Shown here in pieces: positions 16,288 to 24,197 of a stretch of DNA of 64,000 nt. A program made the translations under genes and the position numbers. Under the pieces are notes generated by a model. The model made no database searches and was not told the origin of the DNA. It worked only from the letters and a program-made list of their open reading frames with translations. The DNA comes from Oscillospiraceae bacterium (GTDB taxonomy: Bacteria; Bacillota; Clostridia; Oscillospirales; Oscillospiraceae), in the NCBI GenBank assembly GCA_017395085.1, contig JAFPWF010000017.1:81918-145917 (forward strand), given 5' to 3'. Every line of letters starts with the position of its first letter. The first letter of the stretch is position 1.

Positions 16288-17037
16288 ATGACAAACTATT
16301 TACTGGACGACGGGATACGTCTGAATATCAAACTGGACATGCCGAAGAACTTTACCGGAAAGTGCCCTCTGGTCATTGTCATCCACGGGTTTACCGGGCA
16401 CATGGAAGAACGGCATATTACGGCGGTATCTTCCATGCTGAACCAAATCGGCTGTGCCAGCCTGCGCGTTGACATGTACGGCCATGGAAGCAGTGGGGGA
16501 GAGTTCAGAAACCATACGCTGTACAAATGGATCTCAAATGCAGTGACAGTCATTGATTATGCGCAATCACTGGACTTTGTCTCCGATATCTATCTTTTGG
16601 GTCACTCGCAGGGCGGGCTCACGGTGATGTTGGTAGCAGCGATCAAGAGAGATGTCATTAAGGGGATCGTTCTGATGTCGCCTGCAATTGTAATTCCGGA
16701 ATGTGCCAGAAGGGGGAATGTTCTTGGATTATTATTTGACCCGGATCATGTACCGCAAGAGATTCGCTCACCGGACGGGTGGGTTCTCAGCGGCAATTAT
16801 ATCCGCATCGCACAGACAATTCATGTGGAAGAAGCTTTTGCCCGCTATGCGGGTCCGGTTTTGCTTGTTCACGGAGCTGCGGATAAAACCATCCCTGTAC
16901 AATGTTCAGAGAAAGCCTCGGAGCAATATCGGAATGCCGACTTCAAAATGATTCAGGGAGATACCCACTGCTATGACTTCCACCTGGAAAGCGCGGTGGA
17001 AGCGGTCAGAACCTGGATGGAAGAAATGATCCTTTGA
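16288..17037 (+). CDS. Alpha/beta hydrolase, cinnamoyl/feruloyl esterase-like
   Basis: A 249-residue serine hydrolase. The ATG at 16288 has GGAG six bases ahead; an in-frame ATG at 16276 lacks one. The oxyanion region is IVIHGFTGHMEE, the nucleophile elbow GHSQGG has Ser107, and the acid and base are probably Asp199 (HGAADKTIP) and His227 (DTHCYDFH). Size, spacing and these motifs closely follow the Lactobacillus cinnamoyl esterase LJ0536 type (Ser106, Asp197, His225), which releases hydroxycinnamates from plant esters. There is no signal peptide, so it would act in the cytoplasm on imported esters. It is followed by a second, unrelated hydrolase with a 17-base gap. Confidence 0.8.
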   Translation: MTNYLLDDGIRLNIKLDMPKNFTGKCPLVIVIHGFTGHMEERHITAVSSMLNQIGCASLRVDMYGHGSSGGEFRNHTLYKWISNAVTVIDYAQSLDFVSDIYLLGHSQGGLTVMLVAAIKRDVIKGIVLMSPAIVIPECARRGNVLGLLFDPDHVPQEIRSPDGWVLSGNYIRIAQTIHVEEAFARYAGPVLLVHGAADKTIPVQCSEKASEQYRNADFKMIQGDTHCYDFHLESAVEAVRTWMEEMIL

Positions 17038-17054
17038 GTCAGGAGGACAGTGTG

Positions 17055-17951
17055 ATGAAACAAATGATTTCTGATCAATTCGCTGGAAACATGTATCAAT
17101 ATAATGAGTATCCTGTATGGTGCGGTTCCGGAATGCTGCATCTGGACAGCATGGAGTTGAGAGATGCGTCGCCTCAAAGGAACATCCTCCTGATGCACGG
17201 GGTGACGTATTCTTCCCACGAATTTGACATGAACTACAAGGACTACAGCCTTGTTCGCAGACTGGCCAGGGAGGGCTACCGTGTCTGGCGGCTGGATATC
17301 ATGGGCTATGGACAATCTGCAGATGTGGAAGACGGCTTTATGCCGGATTCGGATTATGCAGCGGAGAATATCGCTGCGGCGGTGGGACGGATCCTATACG
17401 AAACCGGAGAAAAACAGATTGATCTGCTCGGCTGGAGCTGGGGTACCGTAACGGCCGGACGCTTTGCCGTAAGACATCCGGAACAGATTAACAGACTCGT
17501 ACTCTATGCACCGATCCTGTGCGGCCTTGGGCAGGAAAAAATCTCAGAACCGTTTCATCATAACACCTGGGAACACGCGGCCGAAGATTTTCAGAAAACA
17601 GCAGATGGAGCATTGGATTATGAAATGATCGATCCGATTGTAGTGGAAATGTACTGCTCCGGATGCTGGCGGTACGACGGTGAATTCAGCCCCAACGGCG
17701 GGCGCCGAGATCTCTGTGTGGATCGCTCTGTTATGCTGATTGACTTACCGCGAATCCGGGTACCGACGCTTGTGATCTGCGGAGACCGGGATCCTTATGT
17801 GAACTGTGGCCTGGTAAAGTGTTGCATGGGGAGCCTGCCGGCAGGGTCTTTCCTGAAGATCATTGAAGGCGGCTCTCATGTCGTTTTTGTGGAAAAACCG
17901 TTTTATCATGTTTTTCAGGACAGCCTTATCGCTTTCCTGAAGATGAAATGA
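17055..17951 (+). CDS. Alpha/beta hydrolase
   Basis: A 298-residue alpha/beta-fold hydrolase. An ATG at 17055 with AGGAGG eight bases ahead is preferred to the TTG at 17034 that overlaps the previous stop. The sequence shows ILLMHGVTYSSHEF (oxyanion region), the elbow GWSWGT with Ser128, a candidate acid in VICGDRDPYV and a candidate His in EGGSHVVFVEKP. It probably shares a transcript with the preceding esterase. The reaction is not predictable: esterase, lactonase or C-C hydrolase are all possible. It has no signal peptide. Confidence 0.75.
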   Translation: MKQMISDQFAGNMYQYNEYPVWCGSGMLHLDSMELRDASPQRNILLMHGVTYSSHEFDMNYKDYSLVRRLAREGYRVWRLDIMGYGQSADVEDGFMPDSDYAAENIAAAVGRILYETGEKQIDLLGWSWGTVTAGRFAVRHPEQINRLVLYAPILCGLGQEKISEPFHHNTWEHAAEDFQKTADGALDYEMIDPIVVEMYCSGCWRYDGEFSPNGGRRDLCVDRSVMLIDLPRIRVPTLVICGDRDPYVNCGLVKCCMGSLPAGSFLKIIEGGSHVVFVEKPFYHVFQDSLIAFLKMK

Positions 17952-18015
17952 AACAAAGTGTTGACACAATCTATACAATATGTAGTATATGGCGCCGCAG
18001 CTCTGAAAAAATATC

Positions 18016-18044
18016 TTGTATTTGAATAATGAATGCCCTATAAT
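18016..18044 (+). promoter_or_regulatory. Promoter of the Cys/His membrane-protein gene
   Basis: TTGTAT (18016-18021), 17-base spacer, consensus TATAAT (18039-18044). A second candidate, TTGACA (17961-17966) with TAGTAT 16 bases later, lies upstream. Confidence 0.75.
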
Positions 18045-18096
18045 AACACATAGTTCAGACCGCTAACGATTTTGAGAGGAAAAGGAGAGATGCTCA

Positions 18097-18873
18097 ATGG
18101 CTGAACCGAAAAAGAAAAAAATAGTTGACGCTACGACCGGGGAAGAGGTTTCTGCCGGCTCCAAGAAAAAACCTGCGATGGTGGAAGCTGCCCCTGTTGG
18201 CAATGCGACCGGCCTGCGCGTCGGGGCGATCATTCTCTGGGTCCTTGCATTTGCGTTTGAAATCATGGCGCTTCTGGTCCTTTTCGGCAAGGTTCAGTGG
18301 AACTTTATGCCGCAGCTTTATCAGCTGATTCTCTTTATCGTACTGGATCTGGCCTGCGTGATTATCGGTTCCCAGCTGTGGAAAAAAGCAAATCATATTA
18401 AGCCCGCTTCTGAAAAGAATCCGACGCTGTTCTGGCTTTGGAATAATATGGGCGTGATCGTTGCCTGCCTTGCTTTTGTTCCACTGATTATCCTGATCCT
18501 GACCAATAAGGATGTGGATAAGAAGACCAAGACCATTGCCACGATTGCTGCTGTGATTGCACTCTTGATTGCCGGCGGTACCAGTGTGGACTATAATCCG
18601 GTTTCTCAGGAGCAGCAGCAGGCCGCGATGAAAGCTATTTCCGATGATGTGTACTGGAGTCCGTTCGGTAAGGTCTATCACACGCATTCAGACTGCCAGG
18701 CCCTGAACCAGAGCGAGCAGTTGACCTACGGCACCGTGGAACAGGCTATTGCGGCAGGCCGTACCCGTCTTTGTTCTTTCTGCGCAAAGCGCGATGCGAT
18801 TTCCGGCGTAGCTACCGATAACGTGGATGTAAGCGATTATATCCCCGAAGAAGCTGTTGAAGAAGCAGCATAA
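18097..18873 (+). CDS. Four-segment membrane protein with C-terminal Cys/His metal-site motif
   Basis: A 258-residue protein not assigned to a named family. A basic N terminus (KKKK and a Lys-rich cytoplasmic lead of about 40 residues) is followed by four hydrophobic segments: ILWVLAFAFEIMALLVLF, LILFIVLDLACVIIGS, GVIVACLAFVPLIILIL and IAAVIALLIAGG. The tail has VYHTHSDCQALNQSEQL, GTVEQAIAAGRTRLCSFCAKR. The pattern H-x-H-x-x-C ... C-x-x-C, with the GTxxxAxxxG linker, is a recurrent small zinc-site-like module at the C terminus of unrelated Firmicutes proteins. The end is acidic (YIPEEAVEEAA). AAGGAGAG precedes the ATG. A role in envelope sensing is only a guess. Confidence 0.7.
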   Translation: MAEPKKKKIVDATTGEEVSAGSKKKPAMVEAAPVGNATGLRVGAIILWVLAFAFEIMALLVLFGKVQWNFMPQLYQLILFIVLDLACVIIGSQLWKKANHIKPASEKNPTLFWLWNNMGVIVACLAFVPLIILILTNKDVDKKTKTIATIAAVIALLIAGGTSVDYNPVSQEQQQAAMKAISDDVYWSPFGKVYHTHSDCQALNQSEQLTYGTVEQAIAAGRTRLCSFCAKRDAISGVATDNVDVSDYIPEEAVEEAA

Positions 18874-18918
18874 ACCGAACTCCCGATATTGAGCAAAAAG
18901 AATATAATAAAACATACC

Positions 18919-18956
18919 ATGAGCGTCCACTCGCATCATCGAGGATGGACGCTCAT
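18919..18956 (+). terminator. Hairpin after the Cys/His membrane-protein gene
   Basis: Eleven-base stem ATGAGCGTCCA/TGGACGCTCAT with an inner CTCG/CGAG helix, followed by TTTAAT. Confidence 0.65.
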
Positions 18957-18968
18957 TTAATGACAAAC

Positions 18969-18988
18969 AAAAAACCGCCCATCGGCGG
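18969..18988 (-). terminator. Second terminator of the leftward RNA transcript
   Basis: Read on the minus strand: CCGCC-GATG-GGCGG followed by a run of six T. It lies downstream of the main terminator of the structured RNA, as a fail-safe. Confidence 0.7.
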
Positions 18989-19004
18989 CGTCAGATCACA
19001 AAAT

Positions 19005-19301
19005 GCAAAAAAAAAAAAGAAGTAAGCCCTGACTGCAGCATTAAACGCTCAACACAATCAGGGCTTACCTCTCTGAATTCTTAGTATCTAACATCCTGGT
19101 TACCTCACTTTCTTTAGAATCAATCTCACGCCGGACGCTCACTACACTCGGAATCCTCTCCCGTACATCTGCTTGATGCCTTATGCATCCATCTCATAGG
19201 TGAGATCAACCTGTTTGTCGGAGTGTTTCCTTTGTACGGCTCCTGGCGTACCCGCCTTTATCCCACTTTTTCGGCGAGTGAAGAGTTACCTCCTTGTTTC
19301 T
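19005..19301 (-). ncRNA. Structured noncoding RNA, about 300 nt, family not certain (raiA-type is one candidate)
   Basis: An independent minus-strand transcription unit without a plausible protein frame. The 5' end is set by the promoter at 19308-19336. The 3' end is set by an 11-base hairpin (GTAAGCCCTGA/TCAGGGCTTAC, 19022-19032 with 19058-19068) followed by a run of twelve T (19007-19018). Inside, on the RNA strand, are several local helices: GTACG/CGTAC, ATCTCA/TGAGAT, GATGC/GCATC, a longer-range ACACTC/GAGTGT, and a possible pseudoknot in which the CGCC loop of a CACT/AGTG hairpin pairs with a downstream GGCG. GAGGTAAC occurs twice, near each end. The signatures of tmRNA, RNase P RNA, SRP RNA and T-box leaders are absent. 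Size, lineage and the GGAGGTAA and GGAGAGGATTCCGAG segments make the Firmicutes raiA RNA family a reasonable but unproven candidate. Confidence 0.7.
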
Positions 19302-19307
19302 GGTAAT

Positions 19308-19336
19308 ATCATACACGAAACAACACAGGATTGCAA
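19308..19336 (-). promoter_or_regulatory. Promoter of the structured RNA
   Basis: Minus strand: TTGCAA (19331-19336), 17-base spacer, TATGAT (19308-19313), giving a start near 19301. Confidence 0.75.
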
Positions 19337-19423
19337 GACGCAAGAATGTACAAAAAATACAAATGCGGTTTGTGCAGATTATCTGAATTTGGTGATTTTA
19401 TCATAAGAAGTTTGAATGAATAT

Positions 19424-19454
19424 GCCCCGGTTTTCTCATGCAGAAAACCGGGGC
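19424..19454 (-). terminator. Terminator of the PAP2 phosphatase gene
   Basis: Thirteen-base perfect stem GCCCCGGTTTTCT/AGAAAACCGGGGC with a five-base loop, 26 bases after the PAP2 stop codon; the T tract on the minus strand is weak. Confidence 0.7.
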
Positions 19455-19480
19455 AGTCAAATTCCCTGGAGGGAAATGAA

Positions 19481-20299
19481 TCAGTGTTTTCCCTTATAGC
19501 CTGTATCGATGTTTTTGGCATCGCCGGATGCAGCATGGGTTGCGGCCTGATGTCGGGATGAAGCCCTTGAACCGCGGTGTGCCGGACGGTGGGCGCCTTG
19601 GACGGCGGCGGAATCGCCGGTTTTTTTGCTGCTAAGGCTTTTGAAGTCAGGCAGGCGGTCAAATCCAGCGTAAAGAAGATAGTCATAAACCTTGCCGTCA
19701 CCGCTTCGTGCTTCAAGGAATCGGTAAATCAGGTTGGTGATGATTGCAGCAACAAAACCGGAAAACACGCCGATGAGAAGGGCGAACAGAACGTCTGAAG
19801 GATAGTGTGCCATCAGGTAATTCCGTGCAACCATCATCAGCAGGACCCAGATACAGCCCGGAAGAACCCAGCGCCGGCCGCGCATCAGGCAAAGCCCGGT
19901 CACACCTGCTGCGGCTGCCGTCACGTGCCCGGAGGGGAAGGAAAAACCGTCTTCTGCAGGGGAACCGACGGCTTGCCACCATTGGCGGAAAAGGTCAGAA
20001 GCTTCAAACGGCCTTGGGCGTGCAATGACGTCCTTGAGTAGAATGTTGGTAATCAGAGCTCCGCAGCACACGGCGCCGAAGATGCAAAGGCCGGTTCGCC
20101 TCCAGCGCGGGAAAAGCATCAGCACAATACCGAGAAGGAAAAAGAGAATTCCTTTTTCGCCAAGCAGTGTGATCAGCTTAAACAGGGGAGTCAGCACGGC
20201 TCCGGCGGATTCAGCAAGTTTATGCAGAAAACTCAGAATTGCCATATCATATCCGGCAAAAACGGTGTTTAACCATAATGCGTCAGCAGTAAGAGACAT
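19481..20299 (-). CDS. PAP2 superfamily membrane phosphatase
   Basis: A 272-residue membrane protein with the three PAP2 motifs in order: KDVIARPRP (about residues 89-97), FPSGHVTAA (catalytic His) and RNYLMAHYPSD (second His and Asp). Around these lie five to six hydrophobic segments. Such proteins dephosphorylate lipid phosphates, for example undecaprenyl pyrophosphate or phosphatidate, on the outer face of the membrane. The C-terminal 55 residues are unusual: a soluble, basic, His/Ala/Ser-rich tail (GAHRPAHRGSRASSRHQAA) of low complexity. Its own promoter precedes it. The structured RNA lies downstream on the same strand beyond a terminator. Confidence 0.88.
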   Translation of the reverse strand: MSLTADALWLNTVFAGYDMAILSFLHKLAESAGAVLTPLFKLITLLGEKGILFFLLGIVLMLFPRWRRTGLCIFGAVCCGALITNILLKDVIARPRPFEASDLFRQWWQAVGSPAEDGFSFPSGHVTAAAAGVTGLCLMRGRRWVLPGCIWVLLMMVARNYLMAHYPSDVLFALLIGVFSGFVAAIITNLIYRFLEARSGDGKVYDYLLYAGFDRLPDFKSLSSKKTGDSAAVQGAHRPAHRGSRASSRHQAATHAASGDAKNIDTGYKGKH

Positions 20300-20328
20300 C
20301 TGTACACCTTCTTTCCGAGGTTGCAGTT

Positions 20329-20357
20329 ATTATACCGTGATTTCAGGCATAGCGCAA
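20329..20357 (-). promoter_or_regulatory. Promoter of the PAP2 phosphatase gene
   Basis: Minus strand: TTGCGC (20352-20357), 17-base spacer, consensus TATAAT (20329-20334). Confidence 0.75.
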
Positions 20358-20450
20358 GATAAAAATCAAAACCATATGGATTAATGAGAAATATTAATGA
20401 ATGTTATGAAAAGACTGTATGAAAAAGAACTGGAAAGTGTTGTGAAAGTA

Positions 20451-20479
20451 TTGACAATTAATTAACAAAAAATTATAAT
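20451..20479 (+). promoter_or_regulatory. Distal promoter of the V-ATPase operon (full consensus)
   Basis: TTGACA (20451-20456), 17-base spacer, TATAAT (20474-20479): a perfect match to the sigma-A consensus in an AT-rich 420-base gap. It lies about 240 bases before the first gene, leaving a long leader. Besides the two promoters and a small TCCGC/GCGGA hairpin near 20665 I see no other feature in this gap. Confidence 0.8.
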
Positions 20480-20608
20480 AAGATTGGTTAAAGATTTTTA
20501 AAGAATTCATACGATTATTGAATGATTTCGATATCAAAATAAGATAGATGATATAGGATTTTTGTATACATATATAGATAAAATGTACAGTCAAAATTGC
20601 TCTGATGC

Positions 20609-20637
20609 TTGCGTTAAGAATTCATCTATTGTATAAT
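20609..20637 (+). promoter_or_regulatory. Proximal promoter of the V-ATPase operon
   Basis: TTGCGT (20609-20614), 17-base spacer, TATAAT (20632-20637), about 80 bases before the first start codon. Confidence 0.75.
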
Positions 20638-20722
20638 AAATTAGTTAAATCTTTCTCTTTCTTCCGCGTTAGGCGGATTTGCTCATTTTATTAGTGGAAT
20701 CGAAGATAAAGGAGGTGTGCCG

Positions 20723-21037
20723 ATGTCGTTTGAAGCAATCAAGAACATCAATGATGCTGAAGTTCAGGCAAGAGCGCGTGTATCAGAAGCGGAAGCTCAG
20801 GCCAAACAGATGCTGCAGGATGCCGAGGCAGCAGGAAAAGCTGCCATGGAAGCAGCCGGCAAACGGGCCGAGACCGAACTGAAAGAACTGTTCAGAAAGG
20901 CGGAAGAGCAGACTGCCGGTAAAACTGCCGCTCTGGACGGGGAGTTTGCTGCGGAAGCAGCTGCGCTGCGCAATGCGGCAGAACAAAAACTGGAAGCTGC
21001 AGCAGCGTTGATCGTGGAAAGGATAGTGGGCGGATAA
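20723..21037 (+). CDS. ntpF: V-type ATPase peripheral-stalk subunit G/H
   Basis: A 104-residue, almost wholly helical protein rich in Ala, Glu, Lys and Gln, predicted to form a long coiled coil (EVQARARVSEAEAQAKQMLQDAEAAGK). It is the first gene of the ATPase cluster, as in the Enterococcus ntp operon, where this partner of subunit E builds the peripheral stalk. The ATG at 20723 has AAAGGAGG seven bases ahead. The next gene starts two bases after its stop. Symbols here follow the ntp scheme, where the peripheral stalk G/H subunit is NtpF. Confidence 0.8.
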   Translation: MSFEAIKNINDAEVQARARVSEAEAQAKQMLQDAEAAGKAAMEAAGKRAETELKELFRKAEEQTAGKTAALDGEFAAEAAALRNAAEQKLEAAAALIVERIVGG

Positions 21038-21038
21038 A

Positions 21039-22994
21039 ATGGCAATCGTGAGAATGAAGAAACTCAGGCTGATGGCCGCCCGTTCCGAGAAGGAGTGTTT
21101 GCTCAGAGAACTGGAACGCTTCGGTTGCATTGAGTTTTCCGAACTGGACAGCTCCCTAGCGGAAGCCGGACTCCTCCGTGAAAATGGAGACGCTATCGGA
21201 CTGAAAAACCTGCAGAATACTCTGTTGCATGCCATCAGTCTCCTCGACCGCTACTCGCCGGAAAAAAAGCCTCTTCTGAGTCCCAAACCTCAGGTCGATT
21301 TGAATGACCTGTTGGATGAAACGCGGCTTTCACATGCTGAAAGCGAAGCGGAAGTGATCAACGGTCTGGAAGAAAAGATGAAGCGGCTGACTGGCGAGGA
21401 AAACAGGCAGAGTAGCCTGCTGGAATCTCTGAAGCCGTGGATGGAACTGGACCTTCCGCTTGATACGGCGGCTACGGAACGCTGCGTTGTGTTGTGGGGC
21501 TCAATCCCGGCCAGGGTAGCCCTGGAGGATGTGGTATCCGCAATTGAACAGGCTTCGGATGAAGCGGAACTGTTCCAGATCTCAATGGACAAGTCCTCCC
21601 GGGCCGTGCTTGTTGTCTGCATCCGGGAAGATGTTGCTGCCGTTCAGGAATGTCTCCGGCCTTATGGCTTTACGGCAATCACTTTTCCCGGTGAACACGG
21701 CACAGCACGGGAATCATCTGATGCAGCCCGTGAGCGCATGGGAATCCTTGCCGGAGAAAAGGAAGCCGTCCGGCAGGAGATTGTCGAAAAAGCATCTCAG
21801 CGTGCTGAGCTGAAGCTTGCGGCGGATGTTGTTGCTGCGTCCATTTCCCGCACTGAGGCTGAGGGAAGGCTGATGGGGCTGGACAGCACGGTCGTCATGC
21901 AGGGCTGGCTTCCTGCCGAAAAGGAAGAGGATCTCTCCAGAATTCTGGAAAACTATGACTGTGCCTGGGAAACCGAGGATCCGCTTCCCGAAGAATACCC
22001 GGATGTTCCTGTTCAGCTCAAGAACAACCGCATTACCGATGCATTGAACATGGTAACGAATATGTATTCGCTTCCTGCTTATGACGGTGTGGATCCGAAT
22101 CCCCTGATGGCTCCGTTTTTCATCCTGTTTTACGGGCTGATGATGGCGGACATGGGGTACGGCCTGATTATGATGGTTGCCGCATTGGTTGCAATGGCCA
22201 GGATCAAGCCCAGAAAGGGAACCCTTTCATTTTGCAGGCTGCTTCTCTACGGCGGGATTTCAACTTTCATCATGGGCGCGTTGACCGGAGGGTTTTTCGG
22301 CAATGCACCGGAGCAGATTGGCAAGATTCTCGGAAAGCCAGAAGGCTGGGGTGTTCTGCCGAGCCTCTTTAATCCGATGAAGGACAGCATGCTCGTTCTG
22401 ATCGGTTCCATGGTTCTCGGCGTCATCCATCTGAACACCGGTATGGTGATCAGCGCGGTGGAAAAAGTGAAGAAGGGCGATGCGGCTTCTGCGCTGTGGG
22501 AAGAAGGCTCTCTCTGGGTCACACTGGTCGGCATTATCCTGTTTGCCCTGAATAAGACGGTTGCTCCTGCAGTTCCGGGGATAATCGGCAAAGTGATCCT
22601 GATAATCGGCTGTGTGATGATCCTATACGGCGGAACCCGCGGAGCAAAGGGTTTTGGCAAGTTCACCAGCATCTTCGGTACCCTGTATAACACGTTGACC
22701 GGCTGGTTTGGAGACATCCTGTCGTACTCCCGTATTATGGCCCTGATGCTGGCGGGAAGCGTGATTGCAACAGTCTTCAATACGATTGGCGGGATTGCGA
22801 ACAACCTGATCTTCTTCCTGGTCATCTTTTTGATCGGGCATGCGCTGAACTTTGCGCTGAACCTGCTTGGATGTTACGTGCACGACCTGCGTCTGCAGTG
22901 CCTGGAGTACTTTGGCAAGTTCTATAAGGACGGAGGGCGGCCGTTTGCACCGCTGGCCGCAAATCCCAAGTATTATGATACGGCAGAATACTGA
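21039..22994 (+). CDS. ntpI: V-type ATPase membrane subunit I (a subunit)
   Basis: A 651-residue protein, normal for the family. The N-terminal half (about residues 1-350) is soluble with coiled-coil stretches and contacts the peripheral stalks. The C-terminal half has about seven to eight membrane segments, beginning DPNPLMAPFFILFYGLMMADMGYGLIM, a characteristic V-ATPase a-subunit motif, and including SYSRIMALMLAGSVIA with the conserved Arg needed for ion passage. It forms the stator half-channels next to the K ring. It lies between ntpF and ntpK with tight spacing. Confidence 0.95.
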   Translation: MAIVRMKKLRLMAARSEKECLLRELERFGCIEFSELDSSLAEAGLLRENGDAIGLKNLQNTLLHAISLLDRYSPEKKPLLSPKPQVDLNDLLDETRLSHAESEAEVINGLEEKMKRLTGEENRQSSLLESLKPWMELDLPLDTAATERCVVLWGSIPARVALEDVVSAIEQASDEAELFQISMDKSSRAVLVVCIREDVAAVQECLRPYGFTAITFPGEHGTARESSDAARERMGILAGEKEAVRQEIVEKASQRAELKLAADVVAASISRTEAEGRLMGLDSTVVMQGWLPAEKEEDLSRILENYDCAWETEDPLPEEYPDVPVQLKNNRITDALNMVTNMYSLPAYDGVDPNPLMAPFFILFYGLMMADMGYGLIMMVAALVAMARIKPRKGTLSFCRLLLYGGISTFIMGALTGGFFGNAPEQIGKILGKPEGWGVLPSLFNPMKDSMLVLIGSMVLGVIHLNTGMVISAVEKVKKGDAASALWEEGSLWVTLVGIILFALNKTVAPAVPGIIGKVILIIGCVMILYGGTRGAKGFGKFTSIFGTLYNTLTGWFGDILSYSRIMALMLAGSVIATVFNTIGGIANNLIFFLVIFLIGHALNFALNLLGCYVHDLRLQCLEYFGKFYKDGGRPFAPLAANPKYYDTAEY

Positions 22995-23046
22995 AATGCC
23001 GTTTGATTTAAATGCTCAGAAAACACTTAGATCTGTTCAAGCATAA

Positions 23047-23553
<507 letters not shown>

Positions 23554-23590
23554 TTGACTCCGTACGGATTCTGACCGAAAGGAGGACACC

Positions 23591-24172
23591 ATGAAGGGAA
23601 TAGAAAAAATTATCGCCCATATTGAGGGCGATGCGGACAAGCAGGCTGAAAGCATCCTTGCCGCTGCAAAGAAAAGATGCGATAAAATCCTCGCAGATTA
23701 CGAGGAGAAGGCGTCGGATCTTTACAGCAGCAAGATCCGCGAAGGGGTAAAAAGCTGTCAGGACAAGGAAGACGGTGCCCTGAGAATCTCACGGATGGAA
23801 GCCCGGAAGAGCGTCCTTGCCGTGAAACAGGATATGGTGGCAAAAAGTTTTGATCTTGCCCGCGAAAAAATCGCTTCCATGCCGGCAGACAAGTACGTCG
23901 CTTTTTTGGCAGGCCTGGTGGAAAAGGCAGGTGCGGCAGGAGATGAAGAAATCATTCTTTCCGCACGGGACCGCGGCGCAATCGGCGAAGCTCTTTTAAA
24001 GGCAGTGAATGCCGGCGGCAAGAGCATGAAGCTCTCTGCGGAAGAGCGGGATATCGCAGGCGGCCTGATTCTGCGGCACGGTAATGTGGAAACCAACTGC
24101 AGCATTGATTTGCTGATGGAGATGTGCCGCGGCGAGCTTGCGGGAAAAGTTGCCGACGTACTGTTTGGCTGA
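23591..24172 (+). CDS. ntpE: V-type ATPase peripheral-stalk subunit E
   Basis: A 193-residue protein with an N-terminal coiled coil (IIAHIEGDADKQAESILAAAKKRCDKIL) that would pair with the G/H subunit, and a globular C-terminal domain ending GGLILRHGNVETNCSIDLLMEMCRGELAGKVADVLFG. The 'GG-hhh-G' and 'N-s-h' pattern is typical for subunit E, which anchors the stalk to the catalytic head. AAAGGAGG lies ahead of the start. The next gene begins 25 bases after its stop. Confidence 0.9.
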   Translation: MKGIEKIIAHIEGDADKQAESILAAAKKRCDKILADYEEKASDLYSSKIREGVKSCQDKEDGALRISRMEARKSVLAVKQDMVAKSFDLAREKIASMPADKYVAFLAGLVEKAGAAGDEEIILSARDRGAIGEALLKAVNAGGKSMKLSAEERDIAGGLILRHGNVETNCSIDLLMEMCRGELAGKVADVLFG

Positions 24173-24197
24173 GCGTCCGACGAAAGGAGGACAGGAT

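Noticed and set aside
19005-19301. tmRNA, RNase P RNA, SRP RNA, 6S RNA or T-box leader at the structured RNA locus
   Set aside because: No tag-peptide frame, no GAGGAAAGTCC-type P4, no SRP tetraloop motif, no terminal long-arm pairing as in 6S and no T-box GGTGG sequence could be found.
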